DNA of 23,865 nucleotides, from assembly GCA_964345765.1 (NCBI GenBank), contig CAYFSJ010000022.1:1-23865 (forward strand), read 5' to 3'. Origin of the DNA: DUUI01 sp964345765 (GTDB lineage: Bacteria > Bacillota_I > Bacilli_A > Erysipelotrichales > Erysipelotrichaceae). The first letter of the stretch is position 1. The number at the start of each line of letters is the position of its first letter. The position numbers and the translations under genes were made by a program. Below are positions 15,062 to 22,792 of the stretch, piece after piece. The notes beneath the pieces were generated by a model. The model made no database searches and was not told where the DNA came from. It worked only from the letters and a program-made list of their open reading frames with translations.

Positions 15062-15481
15062 TTATTTAGCCTCCAAAACATCGTTATTCTCTGGATGTTT
15101 CTCAGTTTCACCACGGACATTTTCAATTTGGATTAAATCATCATCTCTTCTTCTATAATTTAGTTCTCCCACATACTCTTGATCGCTATTAGCAATCCGC
15201 TTTTCTTGGGTTACTTTAAAGCTCACTTCATCTTCCTTAAAAATATATTGAAGTGCTCCTGATGGACAAGTCACAATCATATCAGCCACTGCTTGTTTTG
15301 GCTCTGCATCCGGAAGGATCCATGGTTTTCTTTTTAGATTAAACACCTTTGGTAAAGTCCTTGTACAAACTCCAGCATGTTGACAGATATCTAAATTAAA
15401 GAAAACATCAATTTCTTCTCCATAATACTTTCGAAACCCTTTATCTAAAAGTTCTCGTTCAGTTAATTTATTCTTCATCAT
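15062..15481 (-). CDS. YjdI-type small iron-sulfur (divergent ferredoxin) protein
   Basis: 139-aa soluble protein. Residues about 18-80 match the divergent 4Fe-4S mono-cluster family (Fer4_19, YjdI): the segment DICQHAGVC supplies Cys33, His35 and Cys39, and TCPSGALQY supplies Cys72; KVFNLKRKPWILPDA lies between, as in relatives. Only three cysteines are present in the motif, so a histidine or an outside residue may complete the cluster. Residues about 81-139 are a charged extension, rich in Glu, Asp and Arg, absent from short family members. Function is not established for the family; a redox role is presumed. The start overlaps the upstream lipoprotein by 14 nt; a second ATG three bases on (15478) is better spaced from GAGG. 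Confidence 0.8.
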   Translation of the reverse strand: MMKNKLTERELLDKGFRKYYGEEIDVFFNLDICQHAGVCTRTLPKVFNLKRKPWILPDAEPKQAVADMIVTCPSGALQYIFKEDEVSFKVTQEKRIANSDQEYVGELNYRRRDDDLIQIENVRGETEKHPENNDVLEAK

Positions 15482-16907
15482 TTACCTCTACTATTTCCAT
15501 ATATTCTTTATATAAATATCCAGGTTGCCCTTGATAATCAAACTCAATCCATTCACCCTTCTCAATCCCACAGAGACGCTGATTAAAATTAAGAACACCT
15601 AAATTTCCAGACTCCATATTATCTGCATCCCGAACATATAAACCAATTTCAGCTGTAACACGATACAGTTGTTGATCATCTAAACAAACATCGCCACTTA
15701 AGAATTTCTCAGACAGTTCTTGATTAACAACAGGCTCATTATTAAAGCGATTGATTATTTCTTGTTGTTGATAACCAATATCTTTACCTAACTCAATAAT
15801 GGACCATGTGTCATTTTGTTTGACCCAAGCACGATTATGACTGGCAATTAACGCATCATCAAAATAGAACGTATCTAATTCTTGACCCTTCTCATCTAAA
15901 AATCCAACTTTCCCCTCTTTTCTAACAGGTCTAAAGTTAGAGGTTTGGCTCGATTCTGATACAAAATGAGTATTAGATTGATAGTCACTAATAAAACTCT
16001 TTAATGGCAACTGATAGATGGCTGGACCCTTTTGAAGCACTTGGAAATTAGGAGAATAAATTTGTGTCGATAAAGGATGAACCGGATCATAAATAGGCTC
16101 AACCACTAAGTTTCCACTTTGATCAGCTAGTCCTAGCTTCCCATCAATAATGATGGTTACTAATTCTCCATTTGAAGAAGTGTCTGCTCCAACGCCATCA
16201 AATTTTAATGTCCCTAAAATATCAGGACGATACGATGTCCCAGTCGCAAAGCCTACGGTGCCTGTTAAATCAAACTCAATGACACCATCAATTAATTTAG
16301 GTTCTTGTTTTAATTCATAAACTGGAACAACCCCACCATTTCTGACTGGTTCATAATTGTTAATAATTAAAGGATCATTTTGTCCACTATTTAAATACGA
16401 ATGTATATCAATTTCTTTAATAATTGTCGAATTTTCTGTTACATATAACATTCTCAGATTATTGTTTAAACCCCAAGGATAGTCTGGCTCTGCATCCCCA
16501 ACAAAGTAAATCGACTTCATCTCTTCACCATAGCCATACAGTTTTCTTGAACCATCGCAGGTCATGGTTAATTGCGCAGGATTCAGTGGATCGATCGCAT
16601 TAAAATTAAAGTTAATCAAATGGACCGAACAGATAGACCCTTCTGGATAAATATCATCGCCTCGTGGATCTAAAAAACCACTCAATTGATTGTCTTTATA
16701 AAAAGCAAGTGAATTTGAATAGTAATCTTGATAATAAACGTCATGCTCTGGGAAAACAATCCCTTCTCTCAATATAACAAAGTCATTGAAGTCACCTGGG
16801 ACGATTTCTTCAACTACTTCTGGTTCTTCTTCAATAATTTCTTCTTGTGGATCTTCCTTAATGGTACATCCACTTAAAAGAATCAATAACACTAATAACC
16901 ACTTCAT
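15468..16907 (-). CDS. WG-repeat lipoprotein with C-terminal SH3-like domain
   Basis: 479-aa secreted lipoprotein. Signal peptide 1-13 with lipobox LSGC (Cys14), then a very acidic stretch (18-35, mostly Glu) as a likely tether. WG-type beta repeats are visible at 254-278 (DGKLGLADQSGNLVVEPIYD) and 329-353 (KEGKVGFLDEKGQELDTFYFDD), with a weaker copy near 72-88 (GFLDPRGDDIYP). Residues about 417-473 resemble a bacterial SH3 domain (LYVRDADNMESG, EWIEFDYQGQPGYLY). WG proteins are often surface proteins with no known ligand, while SH3-like domains often bind cell-wall material; no function is assigned. Good GGAGG site. It follows the MazF-fold gene by 18 nt and overlaps the iron-sulfur gene by 14 nt, so it is in the middle of an operon. 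Confidence 0.78.
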   Translation of the reverse strand: MKWLLVLLILLSGCTIKEDPQEEIIEEEPEVVEEIVPGDFNDFVILREGIVFPEHDVYYQDYYSNSLAFYKDNQLSGFLDPRGDDIYPEGSICSVHLINFNFNAIDPLNPAQLTMTCDGSRKLYGYGEEMKSIYFVGDAEPDYPWGLNNNLRMLYVTENSTIIKEIDIHSYLNSGQNDPLIINNYEPVRNGGVVPVYELKQEPKLIDGVIEFDLTGTVGFATGTSYRPDILGTLKFDGVGADTSSNGELVTIIIDGKLGLADQSGNLVVEPIYDPVHPLSTQIYSPNFQVLQKGPAIYQLPLKSFISDYQSNTHFVSESSQTSNFRPVRKEGKVGFLDEKGQELDTFYFDDALIASHNRAWVKQNDTWSIIELGKDIGYQQQEIINRFNNEPVVNQELSEKFLSGDVCLDDQQLYRVTAEIGLYVRDADNMESGNLGVLNFNQRLCGIEKGEWIEFDYQGQPGYLYKEYMEIVEVNDEE

Positions 16908-16925
16908 AACTTGCCTCCGCTTTCA

Positions 16926-17471
16926 TTATACTTTAAACAAATCTTGATAGACTGTCAAAATATCTTGAAAGAGTGGACCATCAATATTTAACGATGATTT
17001 TATTTCAATTATTCGTGCAGTATTTATAAACTTCGCATCATTTAAAAACAACACCGAGGGTTTATTTAATCCTTCAGGCATTCCAATATAATATAAATGT
17101 TCTTTATGATCGATTGACTGTGGATAATTCTTAGCTTTTTTAATGGTCTGAGTATTAGAACTCATCGGAATAACAAACGCTTTATAACTAAATAGTTTTA
17201 ATACTAAACCAAAATGTTGAAACCCAGCCTCATTGATATAGGCCTGGCCAAAGTCACAATAAACAATGTCTCCTGGTTTTACTCTCAAATTAAAATCTAA
17301 GGACGAAATACAACTTGCCCTCATAAACCGATTGTAGCCACTAATACATTCCCTTCTAATTTCATGATAGGGTAACTTAACTAAGTAACTCCTTAACTCT
17401 TCGATATAATCTTCAACAATATAATCACTTCTCTTCTCTTGGACAACTAATTCCATCAATTTAGATTGCAT
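16926..17471 (-). CDS. PemK/MazF-fold protein, degenerate active site, no antitoxin partner
   Basis: 181-aa protein. Residues about 64-175 follow the PemK/MazF toxin order: PGDIVYCDFG (66-75), then GFQHFGLVL (83-91) where toxins have GxRPALVL, then FVIPMSSN (99-106) for the IVVPLTS strand, then SVLFLNDAKFINTARI (139-154) for the VL.DQIRTID strand. The arginine of GxRP and that of QIRT, important for RNA cleavage in MazF enzymes, are not seen (Gln/His and Lys instead). Residues 1-63 are an added, probably helical N-terminal region. No small antitoxin gene lies before or after it; it starts an operon with a lipoprotein gene. The domain call is from pattern recognition. It may be a non-toxic RNA-binding or regulatory relative. 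AGGAGG precedes the ATG. Confidence 0.6.
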   Translation of the reverse strand: MQSKLMELVVQEKRSDYIVEDYIEELRSYLVKLPYHEIRRECISGYNRFMRASCISSLDFNLRVKPGDIVYCDFGQAYINEAGFQHFGLVLKLFSYKAFVIPMSSNTQTIKKAKNYPQSIDHKEHLYYIGMPEGLNKPSVLFLNDAKFINTARIIEIKSSLNIDGPLFQDILTVYQDLFKV

Positions 17472-17514
17472 ATGACCTCCTAATTGTAATGAACTTTAAT
17501 TATCGCTATTCCTA

Positions 17515-17550
17515 AACTGTTTAAGTTACTGTATAATTTTATTAACAGTT
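17515..17550. promoter_or_regulatory. Promoter and inverted-repeat operator of the first RpiR regulator
   Basis: A perfect consensus -10 box TATAAT is at 17532-17537 on the plus strand, but no good -35. It is flanked by a perfect inverted repeat, AACTGTT (17515-17521) and AACAGTT (17544-17550), with 22 bp between the arms; one arm lies upstream of the -10 and the other near the expected start of transcription. This geometry fits binding by a dimeric repressor and autoregulation. The site also lies in the 108-bp gap shared with the divergent MazF-fold gene, so both could be controlled. Confidence 0.5.
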
Positions 17551-17579
17551 ATTTAATAAAAATAGAAAGAGGGAAGAAT

Positions 17580-18425
17580 ATGGCATGCTTAACCAAGATT
17601 AAACATGCTTATAAAGCTTTGAACCGAAGCCAAGTAGGCATAGCTGATTACATACTAAAACACCCTTACGAAGTTTTAAGTATGAATGTCCAAGAATTAG
17701 CAGAACAAACCGATACTTCCGCCTCTACGATAGTCCGATTCGCCAAAAAAATAGGGTATACGGGCTATCCTCAACTGAAACTTGATTTAGCGATCGACGT
17801 CAGCAAAGAAAATGAAGAGTACCAAGATGGTGTCCCAGCCTTAGATGGATCATTTTTAGACTTTATAAATCAAGAGAAAAAGTCGTATTTAAATACGACC
17901 AAAATGACTTTCAATCTACTTAATACAAATACCTTAGAGAAAGTTGTTGATTTAATTAAGTCTTCTAAAAACATTTATTTAAGTGGCTTAGGAGCTTCAT
18001 CACTAGTCTGTCGTGACTTAGCCATGAAACTAAGTCGCATTGGCTTTTGTGCTCTCTATTATTCTGACTCACACACTCAGATTGTGAATGCCAACAATCT
18101 AAGGCCAGATGATGTCGTTATTGCGATTAGTTACAAAGGTTTGACTAAGGAAGTAACTGAAGTGTCAAAAATCGCCAAAGCAAATGGAAGTAAGATTATT
18201 GCCATCACACAAAATAATGGCTCAGAATTAAGCTATCTCTGTGATTATTGCTTACCAGTTCCAGATGAAGTGAGTAGTTTAAGAGCTCTCTCCATTACTT
18301 CACGAAATGCGAGCAACATCATTTGTGACTTAATCTATTTAGGGATTATTAAGAAAGAAGGAGAAGTTGCTCAAAGTCGATTACAGAAAACCGATGAAAT
18401 AGCCAATACAAAGATATACCTATAA
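17580..18425 (+). CDS. RpiR/MurR-family transcriptional regulator (first copy)
   Basis: 281-aa regulator. Residues about 1-77 are the RpiR helix-turn-helix domain (ADYILKHPYEVLSMNVQELA, TSASTIVRFAKKIGYTGYPQLK). Residues about 120-260 are a SIS sugar-phosphate-binding domain (IYLSGLGASSLVCRDLAMKL, DDVVIAISYKGLTKEV, KIIAITQNNGS). MurR proteins of this family control MurNAc use in response to MurNAc-6-phosphate; that ligand is inferred from murQ-murP next door. A second regulator of the same length, clearly related, lies at 20909-21754. GAGGG precedes the ATG. It converges on murP and shares its terminator. It carries more cysteines than the other copy, including several in the SIS domain. Confidence 0.85.
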   Translation: MACLTKIKHAYKALNRSQVGIADYILKHPYEVLSMNVQELAEQTDTSASTIVRFAKKIGYTGYPQLKLDLAIDVSKENEEYQDGVPALDGSFLDFINQEKKSYLNTTKMTFNLLNTNTLEKVVDLIKSSKNIYLSGLGASSLVCRDLAMKLSRIGFCALYYSDSHTQIVNANNLRPDDVVIAISYKGLTKEVTEVSKIAKANGSKIIAITQNNGSELSYLCDYCLPVPDEVSSLRALSITSRNASNIICDLIYLGIIKKEGEVAQSRLQKTDEIANTKIYL

Positions 18426-18455
18426 ATAAAGCACCTCGATTGAGGTGCTTTATTT
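18424..18455. terminator. Bidirectional terminator between the first RpiR regulator and murP
   Basis: Perfect 14-bp arms at 18424-18437 and 18442-18455 (AAATAAAGCACCTC / GAGGTGCTTTATTT) with a 4-nt loop. The arms end in U-rich sequence on both strands, so the hairpin serves both convergent genes. Confidence 0.85.
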
Positions 18456-18460
18456 CGGTA

Positions 18461-19870
18461 TTAGCTATAAACTTCGTCGGCACGTTTATCGTCTACACCA
18501 AAGAACCATGTTAGAACAAATCCTCCGATATAGGCAATTAACATTGCGATGTAGAAATTAATTTGATTACCAGGTTGAACAATGAATGCCCCAAATAAAC
18601 CTGAAATTCCTTGAGAGACAGCCCCTAATTCAAAGATTCTGGCTGCAACTCCACCAAATCCAGCTCCTAAACAAGCTGTAATAAATGGTCGTCCTAAAGG
18701 TAAAGTGACCGCATACATCATTGGCTCACCAATCCCTAAGATACCAACTGGCATAGAGTCTCGAGTTAAAGATTTAACTTTTCTGTTTTTAGATTTAAGA
18801 TATAACGCAAATCCAGCACCAACTTGTCCGCCACCGGCCATCATTAGAATTGGCAATAAGTAGTTAATTCCCTCTGTGGCTCCAGCAGGATCATTTAATA
18901 ATTGGTGAATTGGAGTAAGCGCTTGGTGTAAACCTACCGAAACTAATGGTAAGAATAAAGCAGATAGTAAGTAAGCTCCAACCACACCCATCTTCTCATA
19001 AAAGAAGAGTAATCCATCAAAGATTAGTTGAGTTAAGAAAGCTCCAATTGGTTGTAGTAATAAGACCATAATGACACCACCAACAATAACGGTAATTAAT
19101 GGTGTGAAGAAAGTAGTTAAGAAATCTGGCATCCATTTACGGATGTTTCTTTCTAAGATCGCAAAGAAGACTCCTGCGATGAGTGCCGCAATCATACCTC
19201 CTGCTGCCGCATTATATGGCGCATTGGTAATTGGCATTAAGACACCTTCAGCTCCTAAAGATGCGGAAGTACCAGCTGCAGTCGCCAACATTCCTGCGAT
19301 TGCCCCTAAAACTGGTGTACCTCTAAATTCTTTGGCAGCATTCATCCCAACTAAGATTGGTAAGAAGGTAAAGACACCTGAACCGATGGCTCTAAGTAAT
19401 TGGAACCACCATTCAGTGGCAAGTGCCCCATCAGTTTGGAAGTTAATTAAATTAGTTAATCCATTTAAGAAACCAGCAGCGATAATCCCTGGAATAAGTG
19501 GAACAAATATATTGGCAATTCGGCTAAGTCCACGTTGAATTGGACCTTGGTTGCTTTCTTTACGACTCGCTCTATTTCGATCGGCTAAGTCTTCTGCTTC
19601 AACAATATCTTCTTCTTTCACTTCTAAACCCGTTAATTTAGAAAATTCATTGGCAACTTTAGTGACTCGTCCAGGTCCTAAAACAATTTGTAATGTGTCC
19701 GCTTCAACAACACCTAATACCCCATCGAGTTGTTTAATGTCAGACACTTGAGCTTTGGATGCATCTTTTAATCCAAGACGAAGTCTTGTCATACATGATG
19801 CAACGGATGTTACATTTTGGGTCCCACCAACCAAATCGATTATTTGATTTGTTAGATCTTTGATACTCAT
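18461..19870 (-). CDS. murP: PTS EIIBC component, MurNAc-specific type
   Basis: 469-aa membrane permease that imports and phosphorylates its sugar. Residues about 1-80 are the EIIB domain with the phosphorylated cysteine Cys26 (SVASCMTRLRLGL). A charged linker follows, then the EIIC domain of the glucose/sucrose superfamily from about residue 105 to the end, with repeated hydrophobic helices and the GIGEPMMYAV motif that corresponds to the sugar-contacting GITE motif. There is no EIIA domain, as in MurP proteins, which borrow IIA from the glucose system; a glucose-type EIIA is encoded at 22816-23310. MurNAc specificity is inferred from the ATGA overlap with murQ. The C-terminus ends shortly after the last helix. 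Confidence 0.88.
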   Translation of the reverse strand: MSIKDLTNQIIDLVGGTQNVTSVASCMTRLRLGLKDASKAQVSDIKQLDGVLGVVEADTLQIVLGPGRVTKVANEFSKLTGLEVKEEDIVEAEDLADRNRASRKESNQGPIQRGLSRIANIFVPLIPGIIAAGFLNGLTNLINFQTDGALATEWWFQLLRAIGSGVFTFLPILVGMNAAKEFRGTPVLGAIAGMLATAAGTSASLGAEGVLMPITNAPYNAAAGGMIAALIAGVFFAILERNIRKWMPDFLTTFFTPLITVIVGGVIMVLLLQPIGAFLTQLIFDGLLFFYEKMGVVGAYLLSALFLPLVSVGLHQALTPIHQLLNDPAGATEGINYLLPILMMAGGGQVGAGFALYLKSKNRKVKSLTRDSMPVGILGIGEPMMYAVTLPLGRPFITACLGAGFGGVAARIFELGAVSQGISGLFGAFIVQPGNQINFYIAMLIAYIGGFVLTWFFGVDDKRADEVYS

Positions 19871-20769
19871 TTTCTTTCCTCCTTCTGAATGATATCAGCA
19901 ATTCTATTCTGGTTTTGGTTCAATAATTGGTCTGCTTTGTCATAGTCTAAATCCAAAAGTCCCATAACAATGGCATGTTTTACACTATGATTGGATAATT
20001 CAAATAACTGTTTCGCTGACTCTAAATCTGTTTGTAAGCTCGAAGAAATAATTCGAATAGAACGATCTACTAACTTCTCATTTTTTGGTTGGACATCGAC
20101 CATCAAATTCGAATAAATTTTCCCTAACTTAATCATCAAGATACTAGAGATCATGTTGAGCACTAATTTCTGTGAAGTCCCTGCTTTCATTCTGGTACTA
20201 CCGGTAATGGCTTCTGGACCTGTGATTATTTCTATACTCTTTTGAGCCACTTCACTCATTTTTGAGTTTTTACTATTAGAAATAGCCACGGTCTTTGCTC
20301 CTACTGAATTGGCATACTTAAGTCCACCAATCACAAATGGCGTTCTGCCACTTGCCGCAATCCCAATTAGAATGTCTGAGTTCGAAAAATTATGTTCTCT
20401 TAAATACGTTTCACATAAATCGATATCGTCTTCAGCGCCTTCTACCGCAACGGTAAAGGCTTCTTTTCCACCGGCAATTAATCCAACCACTTTATCTGGA
20501 TCGGTTCCAAAGGTAGGAGGACATTCCGATGCATCGACAACCGCTAAGCGACCTGAGGTGCCTGCCCCTGCATAGAATAATCGTCCTTCTTGAAAATTCT
20601 CCCAAATATAATCGATGATATCCGCAATTTCCTGATTATGTTGCGATATTATTTGGGCTACTTTTTGATCTTCTTGGTTAATTAATTGGACAGCTTCAAA
20701 GGTAGAGACGCGATCGATGAACTTCGTATTTTCATTTCGTTGCTCAGTATTTAGTTCATCTAATTTCAT
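19867..20769 (-). CDS. murQ: N-acetylmuramic acid 6-phosphate etherase
   Basis: 300-aa cytoplasmic enzyme that removes the D-lactyl ether from MurNAc-6-phosphate, giving GlcNAc-6-phosphate and lactate. It is a SIS-domain lyase: TEQRNENT at the N-terminus, YAGAGTSGRLAVVDASECPPTFGT in the middle with Glu82, and EGAEDD with Glu113, matching the catalytic glutamates of E. coli MurQ. GSTRMKAGTSQKLVLNM is also diagnostic. The start was set at ATG 20769, directly after AGGAGGGAG; a longer reading would extend 14 codons through this site into the promoter region. The stop overlaps the murP start (ATGA), so the two form an operon. Confidence 0.95.
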   Translation of the reverse strand: MKLDELNTEQRNENTKFIDRVSTFEAVQLINQEDQKVAQIISQHNQEIADIIDYIWENFQEGRLFYAGAGTSGRLAVVDASECPPTFGTDPDKVVGLIAGGKEAFTVAVEGAEDDIDLCETYLREHNFSNSDILIGIAASGRTPFVIGGLKYANSVGAKTVAISNSKNSKMSEVAQKSIEIITGPEAITGSTRMKAGTSQKLVLNMISSILMIKLGKIYSNLMVDVQPKNEKLVDRSIRIISSSLQTDLESAKQLFELSNHSVKHAIVMGLLDLDYDKADQLLNQNQNRIADIIQKEERK

Positions 20770-20817
20770 ACTCCCTCCTTCTATTAAATCAATAATAACA
20801 TAAACGAACAATATTTC

Positions 20818-20848
20818 AACATTTTTTATTATTATTTTATATAATGTT
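20818..20848. promoter_or_regulatory. Inverted repeat between murQ and the second RpiR gene
   Basis: AACATT (20818-20823) and AATGTT (20843-20848) form a perfect 6-bp inverted repeat with 19 very AT-rich bases between. It lies in the middle of the divergent murQ/regulator region and is a candidate operator for an RpiR dimer acting on both. Short arms in AT-rich DNA can arise by chance. Confidence 0.3.
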
Positions 20849-20869
20849 CCATATTTTTACACAAAAAGA

Positions 20870-20878
20870 TGTTAGAAT
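20870..20878 (+). promoter_or_regulatory. Extended -10 promoter of the second RpiR regulator
   Basis: TGTTAGAAT combines the TGn extension with a -10 close to consensus (TAGAAT, 20873-20878). Transcription would begin near 20885, about 24 nt before the ATG, with GGAGG in the leader. No clear -35 is seen. Confidence 0.45.
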
Positions 20879-20908
20879 AGAGTCAAATAGAACAAATGCG
20901 GAGGAATT

Positions 20909-21754
20909 ATGTCAGCCATTTCAAAGATTAAGCACGCATATAATAGCTTTAATAAGAAACAAAAGATCATTGCCGATTATATTTTAAAACATCCTCAAGA
21001 TGTAATTGAGATGAGTGTTCATGAACTCGCTCAAAATACCGAAACTGCCCCATCGACAATAATTCGGTTTTCTCAAAGATTAGGTTATCAAGGTTATCCT
21101 AATCTTAAACTAGAATTAGCCATCGACCTAAATACCGAACAAGATGATTTGTTTGAAGATCGCCCTTCCTTGACGGGAACTTTTAATGAGTTTCTCATCC
21201 AAGAAAAAAAAGCCTATATTAATACGGTGAATAAAACATTCAAACTCATTAACAATAATAACCTAAAGAAAGTGATTGAACTGGTTAAAAATGCCAGAAG
21301 AATCTATCTAATTGGGATAGGTGCTTCTTCTAATGTGTGTGAAGATTTAGAAGTGAAACTATCTCGTATTGATTATCCAGTTCGATTTTATAAGGATGTC
21401 CATGTTCAATTAGCCAATTCGATTCACTTAACAAAAGAAGATGTGTTAATTGCCATTAGTTATCGTGGTAATACTAATGAAGTCAATACGATCGTTCAAC
21501 AAGCTTCTAAACGAGGTATCCCAACAATTGCGATAACTCAAAACAATGGATCTCCTCTGACTCATTGGGCTGATATTGTTTTGCCAGTCCCTTCTGAAGA
21601 GAATGAATTTAGATTAGGAGCGATTACTTCTCGTAATGCGACCCAAATTATGACAGACATTATTTATTTGGGCATAATAAAAACGCAAATCGATAAATCC
21701 AGAAAAGATTTAATTGATTCGCGTAAAATCATTTATAAGCTAAATAAGGTTTAA
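20909..21754 (+). CDS. RpiR/MurR-family transcriptional regulator (second copy)
   Basis: 281-aa regulator with the same layout as the gene at 17580-18425: RpiR helix-turn-helix (ADYILKHPQDVIEMSVHELA, APSTIIRFSQRLGYQGYP) and SIS domain (IYLIGIGASSNVCEDLEVKL, DVLIAISYRGNTNEV, TIAITQNNGS). Related residues run along the whole length, so the two are paralogues. This copy is divergent from murQ and is the more likely direct regulator of murQP, sensing MurNAc-6-phosphate or a related sugar phosphate (inference). GGAGG precedes the ATG. Its last 15 nt overlap the end of the convergent mupG, with no terminator visible between them. Confidence 0.85.
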   Translation: MSAISKIKHAYNSFNKKQKIIADYILKHPQDVIEMSVHELAQNTETAPSTIIRFSQRLGYQGYPNLKLELAIDLNTEQDDLFEDRPSLTGTFNEFLIQEKKAYINTVNKTFKLINNNNLKKVIELVKNARRIYLIGIGASSNVCEDLEVKLSRIDYPVRFYKDVHVQLANSIHLTKEDVLIAISYRGNTNEVNTIVQQASKRGIPTIAITQNNGSPLTHWADIVLPVPSEENEFRLGAITSRNATQIMTDIIYLGIIKTQIDKSRKDLIDSRKIIYKLNKV

Positions 21755-22783
21755 TTTTATTCCAATTTCATCATCTATTAGAAATAGATAATCAATGTCT
21801 TCTTTGTCCAATTGACCTACCACATTCACTCGATCATCTTTAGGATGATCTTTTTTCATGATTTCAAACTCGCCTTCATATCGTAAATACTCTTGGTTTG
21901 AGACACAGAGTGTACCGACAACTCTATCACTAGTTTTTTGGACCGGGGTTTTGTAGAAGTTTTGTCTTGATTGAACACTTCTAAAAACATGTTCGCTCTT
22001 ATCAACTCGATCATAATGAATGATATCTAATAAATAATGATAATCCGGGTCAATCTTAGCGTTAAGGGTAATAAAGCCATTACTTAAATCTTCAATCTGT
22101 TGATAGGTCTCATCTTTTAAATCAATGTCACCAATTAGAACCACATCACAGGCTCCGTTTTTTGATAAGTCTAACATGGACTTTAAGACGGGTTGATAAC
22201 GGTGGTTCTCCACTGTTGGTAGACCAACATGAAATGGACCTCTGGTATCTAAGTCACCCGCAACAAAGCCCATTGTTTCAATATCATATTGTTTCAAAAA
22301 TTCATTACGTTTGTAACAATCTTCTAGACTAATACCCGTTAGTGGTTTTGGGTAGAAATTATGACAGGATGAAAATTTAGAAAAATCAGCACCCATCTCT
22401 ATTAATGTTTCAAGTTCCGTTTGAGTGATGGTTGAAGTGTTCAAGACAATGTAGAATTCTTTACTGAGTTCTATTATTTCTTCTAAGCTGATGCCAAAGT
22501 CAATTCTGAGATGACTAAAGCCCCATTCTTTCAGCTCTGTTAATGAGTTTATTTTTAGTTTGTCGATGGTATTATTGCTGACATCGACTATGACATTAAG
22601 ATTGTGTTTTACACATTCTGCTAATAACTTTTTAACTTCAAAATTATAATCATCGACTGACTCTTCTGGAATATGTAATGAGGTAAAGACAGTGTTCATC
22701 TTGGCTTTTGACGCTTTTTTGATGACTTCTTTGTTCTTATCAAAGCCACTCCCTAAATAGAGAGAAAATCCTGTTTTAATCAT
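21740..22783 (-). CDS. mupG: 6-phospho-N-acetylmuramidase (MupG, DUF871 family)
   Basis: 347-aa cytoplasmic glycosidase of the MupG/DUF871 family, whose characterised Staphylococcus member splits MurNAc-6-phosphate-GlcNAc into MurNAc-6-phosphate and GlcNAc. Residues 1 to about 235 form a TIM-barrel (GFSLYLGSG, NTVFTSLHIPEE, NLNVIVDVSN, LRIDFGIS, SSCHNFYPKPLTGIS, and the family hallmark RGPFHVGLPTVENHR). The rest forms a smaller beta domain (YDRVDKSEHVFRSVQSRQN, VGTLCVSNQEYLRYEGEFEI). In context it supplies MurQ with substrate. It lies behind the EIIA gene but beyond that gene's terminator (22793-22821), so expression may need readthrough. AGGAAG precedes the ATG. The 3' end overlaps the second RpiR gene by 15 nt. 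Confidence 0.88.
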   Translation of the reverse strand: MIKTGFSLYLGSGFDKNKEVIKKASKAKMNTVFTSLHIPEESVDDYNFEVKKLLAECVKHNLNVIVDVSNNTIDKLKINSLTELKEWGFSHLRIDFGISLEEIIELSKEFYIVLNTSTITQTELETLIEMGADFSKFSSCHNFYPKPLTGISLEDCYKRNEFLKQYDIETMGFVAGDLDTRGPFHVGLPTVENHRYQPVLKSMLDLSKNGACDVVLIGDIDLKDETYQQIEDLSNGFITLNAKIDPDYHYLLDIIHYDRVDKSEHVFRSVQSRQNFYKTPVQKTSDRVVGTLCVSNQEYLRYEGEFEIMKKDHPKDDRVNVVGQLDKEDIDYLFLIDDEIGIKLNLI

Positions 22784-22792
22784 AGGCTTCCT

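Noticed and set aside
16926..17579. Type II toxin-antitoxin system
   Set aside because: A MazF-like fold is suspected but no antitoxin gene is present in the 108-bp upstream gap or downstream, and key catalytic residues are missing, so calling a toxin-antitoxin pair is not supported.
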